Assembly: GCF_042432445.1 (NCBI RefSeq)
Contig: NZ_JBHLXE010000033.1
Location: 9,343-73,342 of the forward strand
Source of the DNA: Thorsellia kenyensis
GTDB lineage: Bacteria > Pseudomonadota > Gammaproteobacteria > Enterobacterales > Thorselliaceae
Direction of reading: 5' to 3'
DNA length: 64,000 nt
Both the position numbers and the translations under genes were made by a program. Under the pieces are notes generated by a model. It saw only the letters and a program-made list of their open reading frames with translations. It made no database searches and had not been told where the DNA came from. Every line of letters starts with the position of its first letter. The first letter of the stretch is position 1. Shown piece after piece: positions 1 to 9,000 of the stretch.

Positions 1-364
1 AGATGATGGTGATTGGTCACATACAATTACATCCCCTAAAAAAAGATGTCAAAAAATATATCATGTAACACTAAAGCATCCTTTACTTGAAGATTATGCG
101 GTTAGTTTTAAAAAAGGAATATTGCTCAAACAAGAAAGAGAGCCTACTGAACCCGCTACTTTAACTTATTTAAATGAATATGAGTGTTTAGTGCAAATTT
201 ATGAGGGGAAATATCATCAAGTTAAGCGTATGTTTGGCGCTGTAGGCAATAGAGTTGTAGCTCTAAAAAGACTTCAAATTGGCAGTGTTATTCTTGATGA
301 TACACTGAATGAGGGAGAGTATAGAGAGCTGAATTATCATGAAGTAAGTTCATTCACTAAATAA
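1..364 (+). CDS. rsuA: 16S rRNA pseudouridine(516) synthase RsuA, 3' part
   Basis: The reading frame is already open at the first bases, so the gene begins outside the window and only the C-terminal 120 or so residues are here. The visible part opens with DDGDWSHTITSPKKRCQKIY, which matches the end of the catalytic domain of the RsuA/RluB family. It continues with the C-terminal signature EGKYHQVKRMFGAVGNRV. RsuA converts U516 of 16S rRNA to pseudouridine during small-subunit assembly. It converges on dinB with a 36-base gap in which I see no strong terminator. RluB or RluE are the alternatives; the C-terminal wording is closest to RsuA. Confidence 0.88.
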   Translation, partial: DDGDWSHTITSPKKRCQKIYHVTLKHPLLEDYAVSFKKGILLKQEREPTEPATLTYLNEYECLVQIYEGKYHQVKRMFGAVGNRVVALKRLQIGSVILDDTLNEGEYRELNYHEVSSFTK

Positions 365-400
365 TCAACTTTATTTAAACACTTTATCTTTCATTTCATT

Positions 401-1474
401 CTAGTCTAAAAATAAAGAGAGTTGCTCTTTTGCCAAATTATTTTCATCTTTTAAAGCCACCCCAACACCTATCATTCTTATCCCTCTTTGTTCTCGGCGG
501 TGCACCCAAATAAAATCAAATAATTCATGTATTTTTGATTTGGATAAACTTATTTGGCTTACCTCTAATGTAGTTTGTTTGAAATCATCAAATTTTACTT
601 TTACTTGAATTTTCTGAATATATTGCTGTTTTTTATTTTCAGAAATTCGCTTCTCCAATTCAACTAATTGTTCATCTAATTTTTGTTTTGCTTGATCAAT
701 CTGATGAAAATTAATATTAAAGGTTGTTTCAACGCTTATAGATTTGGTAATACGGTTTGTATTGACACGTCTAGCTTCTTTACCCTCAGCATAATTCAAT
801 AGGGTATGTCCAAACTTGCCAAGTAACGTAATTATCTTATCTTTCCCAACATTCTTAAGATCAGCACAAGTATATAATTTAAGATCAGCTAATTTCTTTT
901 GTGTCACTTTTCCTACACCTGGAATTTTTTTTAATTCTAATTGTTCTATGAAGGCAGGGACATCTGTTGGTGCTAAGGTGAAAATTCCATTGGGTTTATT
1001 TATATCTGAGGCAATTTTAGCAAGAAACATTAAAGGGGCAACCCCTGCGGATGCGGTTAAACCTATTTCCTTTTGAATGGCGCGTCTTATATCTTGAGCA
1101 ATGTATGTTGCAGAGCCATTAAATTCAGTATTATCCGTTACATCCAGATAAGCTTCATCAAGAGAAACTGGTTCAATCAATGAAGTATAGCGCTTATAAA
1201 TTTCATTAATTTTAGAAGATATTTCTTTATAATAACTATGTCTTGGGGGTAAAACAGTCAGTTTAGGGCATAATTGTAATGCTTTAGCAGTCGACATTGC
1301 ACTTCGCACCCCAAATTTTCGGGCTTCATAATTTGCTGTACAAATTACCCCTCTTCTATCAGCTTGTCCACCAATAGCCAATGGTATTGTGGCTAATTTA
1401 GGGTTGTCTCTCATCTCTACCGCTGCAAAAAAACAATCCATATCAATATGAATGTATTTATATATTTTTTGCAT
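401..1474 (-). CDS. dinB: DNA polymerase IV (Y-family)
   Basis: This is a translesion polymerase of 357 residues, the usual length. It starts with the metal-binding block HIDMDCFFAAVE (Asp11) and has the catalytic SLDEAYLDV block (Asp106, Glu107), so the active site is intact. A helix-hairpin-helix segment follows near residues 180-215 (KIPGVGKVTQKKLADL). The C-terminus ends with QLSLFLD, which fits the beta-clamp binding consensus QLxLF. The ATG at 1474 lies inside the last codons of hemD (17-base overlap), so translation is probably coupled to hemD. I see no LexA box directly upstream; its SOS control, if any, must come from farther up the hem operon. Confidence 0.95.
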   Translation of the reverse strand: MQKIYKYIHIDMDCFFAAVEMRDNPKLATIPLAIGGQADRRGVICTANYEARKFGVRSAMSTAKALQLCPKLTVLPPRHSYYKEISSKINEIYKRYTSLIEPVSLDEAYLDVTDNTEFNGSATYIAQDIRRAIQKEIGLTASAGVAPLMFLAKIASDINKPNGIFTLAPTDVPAFIEQLELKKIPGVGKVTQKKLADLKLYTCADLKNVGKDKIITLLGKFGHTLLNYAEGKEARRVNTNRITKSISVETTFNINFHQIDQAKQKLDEQLVELEKRISENKKQQYIQKIQVKVKFDDFKQTTLEVSQISLSKSKIHELFDFIWVHRREQRGIRMIGVGVALKDENNLAKEQLSLFLD

Positions 1475-2279
1475 GTTGAATTGTCTCTAGGATAGATTTC
1501 ATAAGCGCTTGGTTATTTGCTTTTTTTGCAATAACAATATTGCTGAAACCTTGGGTATTGGCTATTTTGGCAATTCTCTCGCTGACCACTATTAAATAAC
1601 TACTTAACGTCTTTTGACGGATCATTACATCTTCATTTTTTAAATAACGAATTAAATTTTCCAGCATCTCACCACTAGTGATCACTATTATATTTTTTAT
1701 TGATTGAGTTATGCTTTTCTTAAATTGAAGTAAACTGCTAGGATTCTCAATTCGGTGATATGCTTCTATTTCTCTTGTATAAAAGTGGTTTTCTTTTAAA
1801 ACATTTGCAACAATATCTCGTCCTCCATTTCCACGTATTATTAAGGCTTCACGAGTGGTATGATTATCATGCTTATTTTGTATATATTCAATTAAAGACG
1901 GTAATTTTATCAATTCTTCACTTATTTCTTTACCCTCAGGGTACTCAGCTTCTAACCCGATACAATCAAAAAATTTGGCAGCAGTACTTTGGCCTATTGC
2001 GTAATATTGTAAATTGGGACTAAAGGAAGATTTTATTTTGGCAATTTGTGCATCAGATAGATGCCGCTCAAATAAAAAAACATTAGGAGATAACAAGAAA
2101 ACCAAAGAACCCCTGCTCAATGATGCCAGCATACTCGGCATAACATTTAGATCACGGCCCGGTTCAATTGAGATCAGTGGGGCAGCAATACCTTGGACAG
2201 AATTGAACTGCAATAGTTCTAACAACTCAGTAGCTTTATCTATCGGACGACAAACAATAACTTGCCAAGAATCAAGCAT
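1458..2279 (-). CDS. hemD: Uroporphyrinogen-III synthase
   Basis: HemD closes and inverts ring D of hydroxymethylbilane to give uroporphyrinogen III, the last common step of tetrapyrrole synthesis. The 273-residue product has the usual length and the poorly conserved two-lobe layout, with IIVITSGEMLENLI near the C-terminus as the clearest family-like stretch. The frame also allows a GTG two codons upstream (2285). I chose the ATG at 2279 because GAGG sits five bases before it. It follows hemC by 12 bases and overlaps dinB at its 3' end, so hemC-hemD-dinB reads as one transcript. Identification rests on weak motifs plus the strong hemC context. Confidence 0.9.
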   Translation of the reverse strand: MLDSWQVIVCRPIDKATELLELLQFNSVQGIAAPLISIEPGRDLNVMPSMLASLSRGSLVFLLSPNVFLFERHLSDAQIAKIKSSFSPNLQYYAIGQSTAAKFFDCIGLEAEYPEGKEISEELIKLPSLIEYIQNKHDNHTTREALIIRGNGGRDIVANVLKENHFYTREIEAYHRIENPSSLLQFKKSITQSIKNIIVITSGEMLENLIRYLKNEDVMIRQKTLSSYLIVVSERIAKIANTQGFSNIVIAKKANNQALMKSILETIQHAKNI

Positions 2280-2291
2280 AGTCACCTCAAA

Positions 2292-3224
2292 TTATAAATT
2301 GGCTCTGGCATAAATAGTGTCAAGTAACTCTTTAGCACCCTTTGCTATGAGTTTTTTTGCTAACTCAATCCCTAGATGAGCTGCTTCTTTTTTATCACCA
2401 ACAACTGTATCATGTAAAAACGTTTGGCCATCAAGAGAAGATACAAGTCCTTCAATTAACAAGTGACTATCTTTCAGAGTAGCATGTGCTGCGATTGGTG
2501 CCTGACAGCCTCCCTCCAAAAAATGATTAAAAGATCTCTCAGCGGTTACACATATTGATGTATTTTCATGATTCAATACCTGTAAGATTTTCTGTGTGTT
2601 ATTGTCTGACTTCCGGCACTCAATTCCAACAGCGCCTTGGCCTACCGCAGGTAAGCATAAAGATGGTTTAATCACCTCTTTTATCCTTGATTCAAGGCCA
2701 AGCCTTTTTAAGCCGGCAGTTGCTAGTATGATAGCATCATACTCATTTGCATCTAGCTTTGAAAGTCTAGTCCCTACATTGCCTCTTAGATCTTTTATTA
2801 TCAAATCAGGTCTTACGCGTTTTATTTGAGCCTGACGACGTAAGCTTGATGTGCCCACTATACATCCATTGGGTAAAGAAATTAATGAATCATATCGATT
2901 AGATACAAATGCATCATAAGGATTATCGCGTTCACATATAGTTGATAAAATTAGCCCCTCTGGAAACTCAGCAGGCACATCTTTCATTGAGTGAACTGCT
3001 ATATCTGCATCGCCATTTAGTAGTGCAACTTCAAGCTCTTTAACAAACAAGCCCTTTCCCCCAACCTTGGAAAGTGGAGTATCAAGTATAATATCTCCTT
3101 TAGTAACAAAGGTGATCAATTCAACCGATAAATTGGGAAAATGTAGTTCTAGTGAGTCTTTAACATAATTAGCTTGCCAGAGAGCTAAAGGACTTTTTCT
3201 GGTGGCGATACGTAAAGTGGTCAT
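2292..3224 (-). CDS. hemC: Hydroxymethylbilane synthase (porphobilinogen deaminase)
   Basis: HemC polymerises four porphobilinogens into hydroxymethylbilane in the cytosol. The N-terminus RIATRKSPLALWQANYV is the family hallmark, the catalytic Asp lies in HSMKDVP (Asp82), and the arginine-rich substrate region includes GTSSLRRQAQ and DLRGNVGTRL. Cys240 in EGGCQAPIAAHA is the residue that carries the dipyrromethane cofactor. Length 310 residues, as expected. It is the first gene of the hemC-hemD-dinB unit and lies 68 bases downstream of recA. That gap holds a loose inverted repeat (AGGTATT/AATACCT) that might slow read-through from recA, but it has no good T-tract. Confidence 0.97.
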   Translation of the reverse strand: MTTLRIATRKSPLALWQANYVKDSLELHFPNLSVELITFVTKGDIILDTPLSKVGGKGLFVKELEVALLNGDADIAVHSMKDVPAEFPEGLILSTICERDNPYDAFVSNRYDSLISLPNGCIVGTSSLRRQAQIKRVRPDLIIKDLRGNVGTRLSKLDANEYDAIILATAGLKRLGLESRIKEVIKPSLCLPAVGQGAVGIECRKSDNNTQKILQVLNHENTSICVTAERSFNHFLEGGCQAPIAAHATLKDSHLLIEGLVSSLDGQTFLHDTVVGDKKEAAHLGIELAKKLIAKGAKELLDTIYARANL

Positions 3225-3292
3225 ATTTTTTTCTCAAAATTAGGTATTCTAGTTTATTTTACCTACAATACCTTTTGTTACATTTAAAAGTA

Positions 3293-4357
3293 TTATTCTG
3301 GCTCAATTTCTGTTAAATCATCTGCTGTTTCAGCTTGTGATTGACTTTCTTTAATCGTCTCAGGATTTAAAAGTAATTCTCGTAATTTAGTGTCAATTTC
3401 TTTCGCAATTTCTGGATTTTCTTTTAGAAAGCGACAAGAATTTGCTTTACCTTGGCCAATTTTATCACCTTTATAACTATACCATGCGCCCGCTTTTTCT
3501 ACTATATTGTGTTTTACCCCAAGGTCAATGAGTTCTGCTTCCACATTAATCCCTTCACCATATGTGATAATAAAATCCGCTTGTTTAAAAGGTGCTGCAA
3601 TTTTATTTTTAACTACCTTGACACGAGTTTCACTACCTATGACCTCTTCACCTTCCTTTACTGATCCTACACGTCTAATATCTAGTCGAACAGAGGCATA
3701 GAATTTAAGTGCATTTCCGCCCGTTGTTGTTTCTGGGTTACCAAACATTACACCTATTTTCATACGTATTTGGTTAATAAAAATAAGCAGTGTATTAGAA
3801 TTCTTAAGATTACCCGTCAATTTTCTCATTGCCTGGCTCATCATTCTTGCAGCAAGCCCCATATGTGAGTCACCTATTTCCCCTTCAATTTCTGCTTTCG
3901 GGGTCAATGCTGCAACTGAGTCAACAATGATTACATCAACTGCGCCGGATCGTGCTAAGGCATCACAAATTTCTAAAGCTTGCTCGCCTGTATCAGGCTG
4001 AGAACACAATAAATTATCAATATCTACACCTAGTTTTCTAGCATAGATAGGGTCAAGCGCATGTTCAGCATCAATAAATGCACACACTTTACCACTTTTC
4101 TGAGCTGCAGCAATGACTTGTAATGTGAGCGTTGTTTTACCCGATGATTCAGGTCCGAAAATTTCCACAATACGACCTAAGGGCAAACCACCAGCTCCTA
4201 GAGCGACATCAAGCCCCAAAGATCCGGTTGAAATTGTCTCTACATCCATTGTTTTGTCTTCACCTAGAAGCATTATAGTACCTTTACCAAATTGCTTTTC
4301 AATTTGGCCTATTGCAGCTGCTAAGGCTTTTTGTTTATTCTCATCCATCTTGCTCAT
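3293..4357 (-). CDS. recA: Recombinase RecA
   Basis: RecA is the ATP-dependent strand-exchange protein and the co-protease that triggers LexA cleavage. The Walker A motif GPESSGKT is at residues 68-75, followed by the conserved loop-2 region (GNPETTTGGNALKFYAS) and an acidic C-terminal tail. Length is 354 residues with no intein. The ATG at 4357 has AGGGGT five bases upstream. The promoter upstream carries an SOS box (separate entry), so the gene should be damage-inducible. It is preceded by pncC, the same pncC-recA order as in E. coli. I find no recX after it; hemC follows instead. Confidence 0.99.
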   Translation of the reverse strand: MSKMDENKQKALAAAIGQIEKQFGKGTIMLLGEDKTMDVETISTGSLGLDVALGAGGLPLGRIVEIFGPESSGKTTLTLQVIAAAQKSGKVCAFIDAEHALDPIYARKLGVDIDNLLCSQPDTGEQALEICDALARSGAVDVIIVDSVAALTPKAEIEGEIGDSHMGLAARMMSQAMRKLTGNLKNSNTLLIFINQIRMKIGVMFGNPETTTGGNALKFYASVRLDIRRVGSVKEGEEVIGSETRVKVVKNKIAAPFKQADFIITYGEGINVEAELIDLGVKHNIVEKAGAWYSYKGDKIGQGKANSCRFLKENPEIAKEIDTKLRELLLNPETIKESQSQAETADDLTEIEPE

Positions 4358-4405
4358 ATTTACCCCTAATTATTGTAAGTTTTATTTATATAGTTTGATA
4401 ACAAC

Positions 4406-4433
4406 ATTATACTGTTTAAATATACAGTATCAA
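4406..4433 (-). promoter_or_regulatory. recA promoter with LexA (SOS) box filling the spacer
   Basis: Reading on the minus strand, a -35 TTGATA (4433-4428) and a -10 TATAAT (4411-4406) are separated by exactly 16 bases, and those 16 bases are CTGTATATTTAAACAG. This fits the LexA consensus CTG-N10-CAG. The same overlap of box and spacer is known from the E. coli recA promoter. The -35 overlaps the stop codon of pncC, so recA has its own promoter inside the end of the upstream gene. LexA bound here would cover the polymerase site directly. Confidence 0.9.
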
Positions 4434-5026
4434 CTAATTTTTTCAATTTCCTGCAAAAGAATTTTTAACCCATGTTCTGCTGCTTTTAACCTGACTTGAG
4501 TCCTGTTACCTGTAAAGTTTTGTGTTTCTGTATGTGTTGAAATAATTTTATCATTAAAATCAATAATAATATTGCCTTTTACGTCAACAGAATTTAGTGA
4601 AGATTGAAAATCCAATACTTTTTTTGAAGTAATAAAAGCGAAGCCGAAACACACCATACCTACTGGCTTTAATTGAGTTCCACCACTAGGTCCTGCTATA
4701 CCAGTAATAGATACTGATACGGATGAACCTGCATTTTTCAAACAACCAATCGCCATTTCCTTTGCAACTTGTTCACTAACTGCACCATGTGCCACAAGTG
4801 TTTGATTCGCTACATTAACATTTCTTTCTTTTGATTCATTACTGTATGTAATCCATGATTGTTCAAAATAAGATGAAGATCCCGCAATAGCAGTAATAAA
4901 ACTGGAAAGCAGGCCCCCTGTACAAGACTCAACACATGATACGGTCATTTTTTTAACAACAAGTAGCTCACCAATTTTTTGCGCTAGTGCTTCACAGGCT
5001 ATAAATTTCTTTTCAACAAATCCCAT
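4430..5026 (-). CDS. pncC: Nicotinamide-nucleotide amidase (CinA C-terminal domain)
   Basis: This is the stand-alone CinA-C domain (198 residues), which deamidates NMN to nicotinate mononucleotide in the pyridine nucleotide cycle. The motif ESCTGGLLSS, with the predicted nucleophile Ser34, and the downstream SITGIAGPSGGT are the family signatures. There is no N-terminal molybdopterin-binding-like domain, so this is the short PncC form found next to recA in enteric bacteria. The ATG at 5026 has AAGGA about eight bases upstream. The recA promoter overlaps its stop codon. The C-terminal third is somewhat longer than the E. coli protein. Confidence 0.92.
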   Translation of the reverse strand: MGFVEKKFIACEALAQKIGELLVVKKMTVSCVESCTGGLLSSFITAIAGSSSYFEQSWITYSNESKERNVNVANQTLVAHGAVSEQVAKEMAIGCLKNAGSSVSVSITGIAGPSGGTQLKPVGMVCFGFAFITSKKVLDFQSSLNSVDVKGNIIIDFNDKIISTHTETQNFTGNRTQVRLKAAEHGLKILLQEIEKIS

Positions 5027-5068
5027 ACTGTAAATCCTTTTGGTATAAATTAGTATTTATCAACAGTA

Positions 5069-6043
5069 TTATATCTTAATTAATTTTGATGTAACTGAAT
5101 TTAATAGTAGAAGCCTTGATATTATTACTGATAGTGTAAAAACAATAAAAAAGTAAAGTGTTGCTATAGTTGGTTCATATGTTGGAAACCAATGAAGCAG
5201 ATAAAAATAAATGGCATCATGCAAAATATATACGCCTATCATTGCAGGCGCAATAAAATGAAAGATCTCTGTGAGTATTTTTGTTTTAATCTTTATGTTA
5301 TCAAAAATAATAAAAATAGTTAACGTCATGGCGATAAGAAGAACACTGTCTAAAAAATAAGTTGCATTAAATGCTTTAAAGACATATTTTGATAAAAGTA
5401 ATTCATATAAATAAAAACTAAACATTAATGGAAAGCAAAAAAGTTTTGCATAATATCTTACTTTTTTTCTCTTACTGATTAATCTTATTTTTCTTAACGC
5501 TAAAAACCTGCCTATATAATAATAAAAGCACCATGTCCAAATCCTAAAATGACTTGGCACTTTTTCAATTTGGCCATTTAAGTTGAGTAAAGTAAGAATA
5601 TCTAAAAAAGCGATAAATACTACAAATAAAAGTAATGCTAAATAAGCCCAACGATAATGTGAAAGCACAATAGTAAAAATAGGATTAAGTACATAAATAG
5701 TGGCTAAAGAAATAAGTAACCAAGATTGTAGAAAATAACTATTAAACCCATTTTTACTAAAAAGTAAGTATGAAACAGCATTCCAGAAAGCGAATATAAA
5801 TAGAACTGATAAAATTTTGGACCAATCTATTTGAAATAACCTTTGAGTCGAATATGTTTTGTGATCACTATAGCCATTAATGAGAAAAAATAGAGGTGTA
5901 GCAACTATAGACAAGAAATATAATATACTCAAAAAATGGTTGTTTACAAAACAAAATTCATTGCATAATTGACTTGCCGAATAAAAAGTGACGGCACAAA
6001 AGCAGCAAATAGTCTTGAGGACGGATAATCCAACTTGTCTCAT
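5069..6043 (-). CDS. Multi-pass membrane protein, degenerate acyltransferase-3 family
   Basis: The 324-residue product has about ten hydrophobic segments. Two stretches recall acyltransferase family 3 (WecH/OafA-like O-acetyltransferases of surface polysaccharides): IVATPLFFLINGYSDHK near residue 55, and IGVYILHDAIYFYLLHW near residue 280. In the family the first helix normally carries the catalytic His; here the corresponding segment reads CAVTFYSASQ, with no His. A TTG at 6061, directly against the tamB stop, would extend the protein by six residues. I preferred the ATG at 6043, though neither has a good ribosome site. It probably belongs to the tamA-tamB transcript. It may be a sensor or an inactive relative; the substrate is unknown. 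Confidence 0.55.
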   Translation of the reverse strand: MRQVGLSVLKTICCFCAVTFYSASQLCNEFCFVNNHFLSILYFLSIVATPLFFLINGYSDHKTYSTQRLFQIDWSKILSVLFIFAFWNAVSYLLFSKNGFNSYFLQSWLLISLATIYVLNPIFTIVLSHYRWAYLALLLFVVFIAFLDILTLLNLNGQIEKVPSHFRIWTWCFYYYIGRFLALRKIRLISKRKKVRYYAKLFCFPLMFSFYLYELLLSKYVFKAFNATYFLDSVLLIAMTLTIFIIFDNIKIKTKILTEIFHFIAPAMIGVYILHDAIYFYLLHWFPTYEPTIATLYFFIVFTLSVIISRLLLLNSVTSKLIKI

Positions 6044-6061
6044 AGTAATAATATGGCTCAA

Positions 6062-9000
6062 TTAATCAAATTCGAATTGATATAAAAGATCAATGGCCTG
6101 ATCCATACCAGAAACAGCTTCTAGATAAAGTCTTGGTAACAATTGATATCTTAGAGTAATAGTTGCAAGTGAATCAAATACCCCTACACCATACCTTACT
6201 TGTAGTCCTGGTAATACCTCTCCTGATACCACTACTTGAGACTCATCACCCGCACCTTGCGTATCAAGAGATAAATTTTTAACTCCAAATGTTTCGCCTA
6301 TTCTGCCGATTAATTGGCCACTTTGTGATGTACCCATGCCAATGAGCATAGTCGTCATTAAACTGCTGTCTGCACCTGATGCATCGAGACCTTCCCCTCT
6401 AAGTATATAAGAAAGTATTTCTTCCTGACTCATTGACGGGATCGAAAAGAGTTCTAATCTTGGCTCATCAGCAAAACCTGTTACCCGTACACCTGCAACT
6501 ACATCATTACGGATGTTATTAGGATTTCGAACAGCTTCAACGTTTAGCTTAGGTCTATCCGGTGTTCCTGCAAATGAAATTACCCCTTTCCTAAGTACTA
6601 AATCTTGCCCGTATGCCCTAAAGCTACCATTTTGGGTTACAATATCCCCAAAAAGCGCAATACCTTGTTCTGATTGCCTAACATTTAATTCACCTAAGAG
6701 TGCTGTGTTCAAACCAAATGCTGATAACAAAATATTATCCCCTAACTTAATATTTAAGTCAGTTTTAAATGGAATTGCATTTGTTTGTTTTTCTATAGGT
6801 TGCATATTTTCATCTAAGAATACTTGCGAATCAGAAACATCAATAACGGATTGTGGTAACTCATCAACAATAATTCTGGCCCAAGGAATTAAAACATTCC
6901 CAGATAAACTCAATAGCTGGCTATTTGCTTCAAAGCGAATATCTGGTTTAATTTTAATTTGCACCTGTGGAGGCATCACTATACCAATGCCTTCAGATCT
7001 TGCGTTCAACACGGTATTCCAGTTATTTGTATTCTCCCAATTAGCACTTCCATCTAACAATAAAATACCATCATTAGTAACAATTTCACCATCAAGATTA
7101 GATTGTTTTCCATTAAATCTGATAGCAAGTCTACTATCGTTAATATCGAAAGGAATTTGATGACTAACAACCAGTAAGTTACTCAATAAAAAATCCCCAG
7201 TAACTAAGGGATTAAGCGTGGTACCAGAAAAAATAAGTCCACTATTAATAACTCCATGTATTTTTTCATTATCAGCAAAGAAAGGGGATAAGAGTGATAA
7301 ATTGAAATCAGCTATCTTTAAATTACCAGATAGCTGCCTAGAATTTAAAATATCATTAATTTCAATATTACCAGAAGTGGAGCCATTGTTCTTTATCTTA
7401 AGATCCCATGTTGAGGAAAAATTTTCCGCTTCGTAATCAGCTTTAATTGAGAAAGCCTCTAAATCCAAATTAATATTTGCTTCATTAACATTTTGTACAA
7501 CACCTAATGTCTGACTATCTAAACTCATTTGCGCACGAATTGCTTCTAAATCAGATAAATAAAGAAGTGCTTCACCCTTTATAGTCCCTTTTAGCACAGT
7601 GGCAGGAGTTAAAAACTTATTAAGATAGTCAATATCAATCTTATTGAATGCTATTTTCATCGGAGTAGATTGCTTCAATTCAAAATCTTCAGCTAAGCAA
7701 ACTTCCGCAGCCTGATGAACCCAACAGTGAGAAGAAAGAGAAAATTTATCGACACCAAGAAGTAGCTCGATAGGATTTTTATTCTTAATAGCACCTTCTG
7801 GTGTATCTAATTCAAGAGTTTTTATTGTAGAATTCCAAGTTTTATTTGGAGAGTCAAATTGTGCTGATAATTTCATTAGAGCGCTGATAGGGTCAGCATT
7901 AAGATTTAGACTAAATTCATGACGTTCATTTGTGCCAACCAATTGGGTATCTATTGTATTTATTTGTGTTGAAGGTAGTTTTATGTCAGCTCCCCCTAGA
8001 CTTATCTCACCAGAAATAAATTCTCCTAATTCTTGAGTATTAGAAGTCAGTTGTTTCCAATTGATTTCTAAATCAGAGGACTTTAAATTCGCTGAACTAA
8101 TTGAAATTGAATCTAAATTAAAACCGTTGATATTTATATCACTGTTTACATTAATTAATTCAGTTGTCCCCGTAATGTTTGCATTACCTTGCACATTGCC
8201 TTTTAAATTAGGGACAATACCACTTAATTTAGGTGCGTCTATGAGTAGGCTAATATCTACCTTATCACTTATACTGCCAGATAAATTGATACTGTTTTCT
8301 CCGACAGCAAAATTAAATTTATTTGCGGTCCAGTGATACAATGAAGAACCGGATAGTTGAGCTTCGATATCTATCGGATAATTATTTAAATTACCCGTTA
8401 ATTTTGTATCAGCCAATTCAACAAAATAGCTATCATTAGATAATTTTCCATTTAGTCCTACCCTACCAGATGTTTTTAAGTCAATGCCTTGCTTTTTATC
8501 ATTGAGTTGAAAATTATTTATATCTAAATTTGATGTTAATACAAAGACATCTTTTGACCAGTCTAAAATGGCTGACATTTTTAGGAGATTAACCCCTAGA
8601 TATTTTGCTTTATCAGCCTGCACTAAAGAAAATTCATTTACAACCGCCTTATTTTGGAACAGTTCAGCATTTAACATTATTTCGGTAGGCGGTAATTGCG
8701 GGATCTCAATAGCTGATGTAACTGTTAATGAGTAAAGTTTGATATCTCCTGCTAATTTTACTTCAGTAGGCAGTAAACGATAACTTTCCTTAGTTATTTT
8801 TTTGATAGCTGAGATATTTTCTACCTCTGATGATAGAGGCTCATTATTTTCAATTCTATTGGCTTGGGTTAATTCAAAATTGATCATTGGCCAAGCAATC
8901 GTTTCCGTTGTTAAGTTAATCGAAAGTGGGAAATTTGGTTTAGCAAAATTGCTTGTTAGTTTAAGATCAAGTAGAGCAAGTGAGTTTTTCTGGATGGTGG

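Noticed and set aside
4113..4499. 128-codon plus-strand frame over the 5' part of recA
   Set aside because: It is antisense to the Walker A region of recA and to the recA promoter; nothing supports translation.
6513..7160. 215-codon open frame on the plus strand inside tamB
   Set aside because: It is antisense to the well-conserved C-terminal domain of TamB, has a skewed composition and no start signal.
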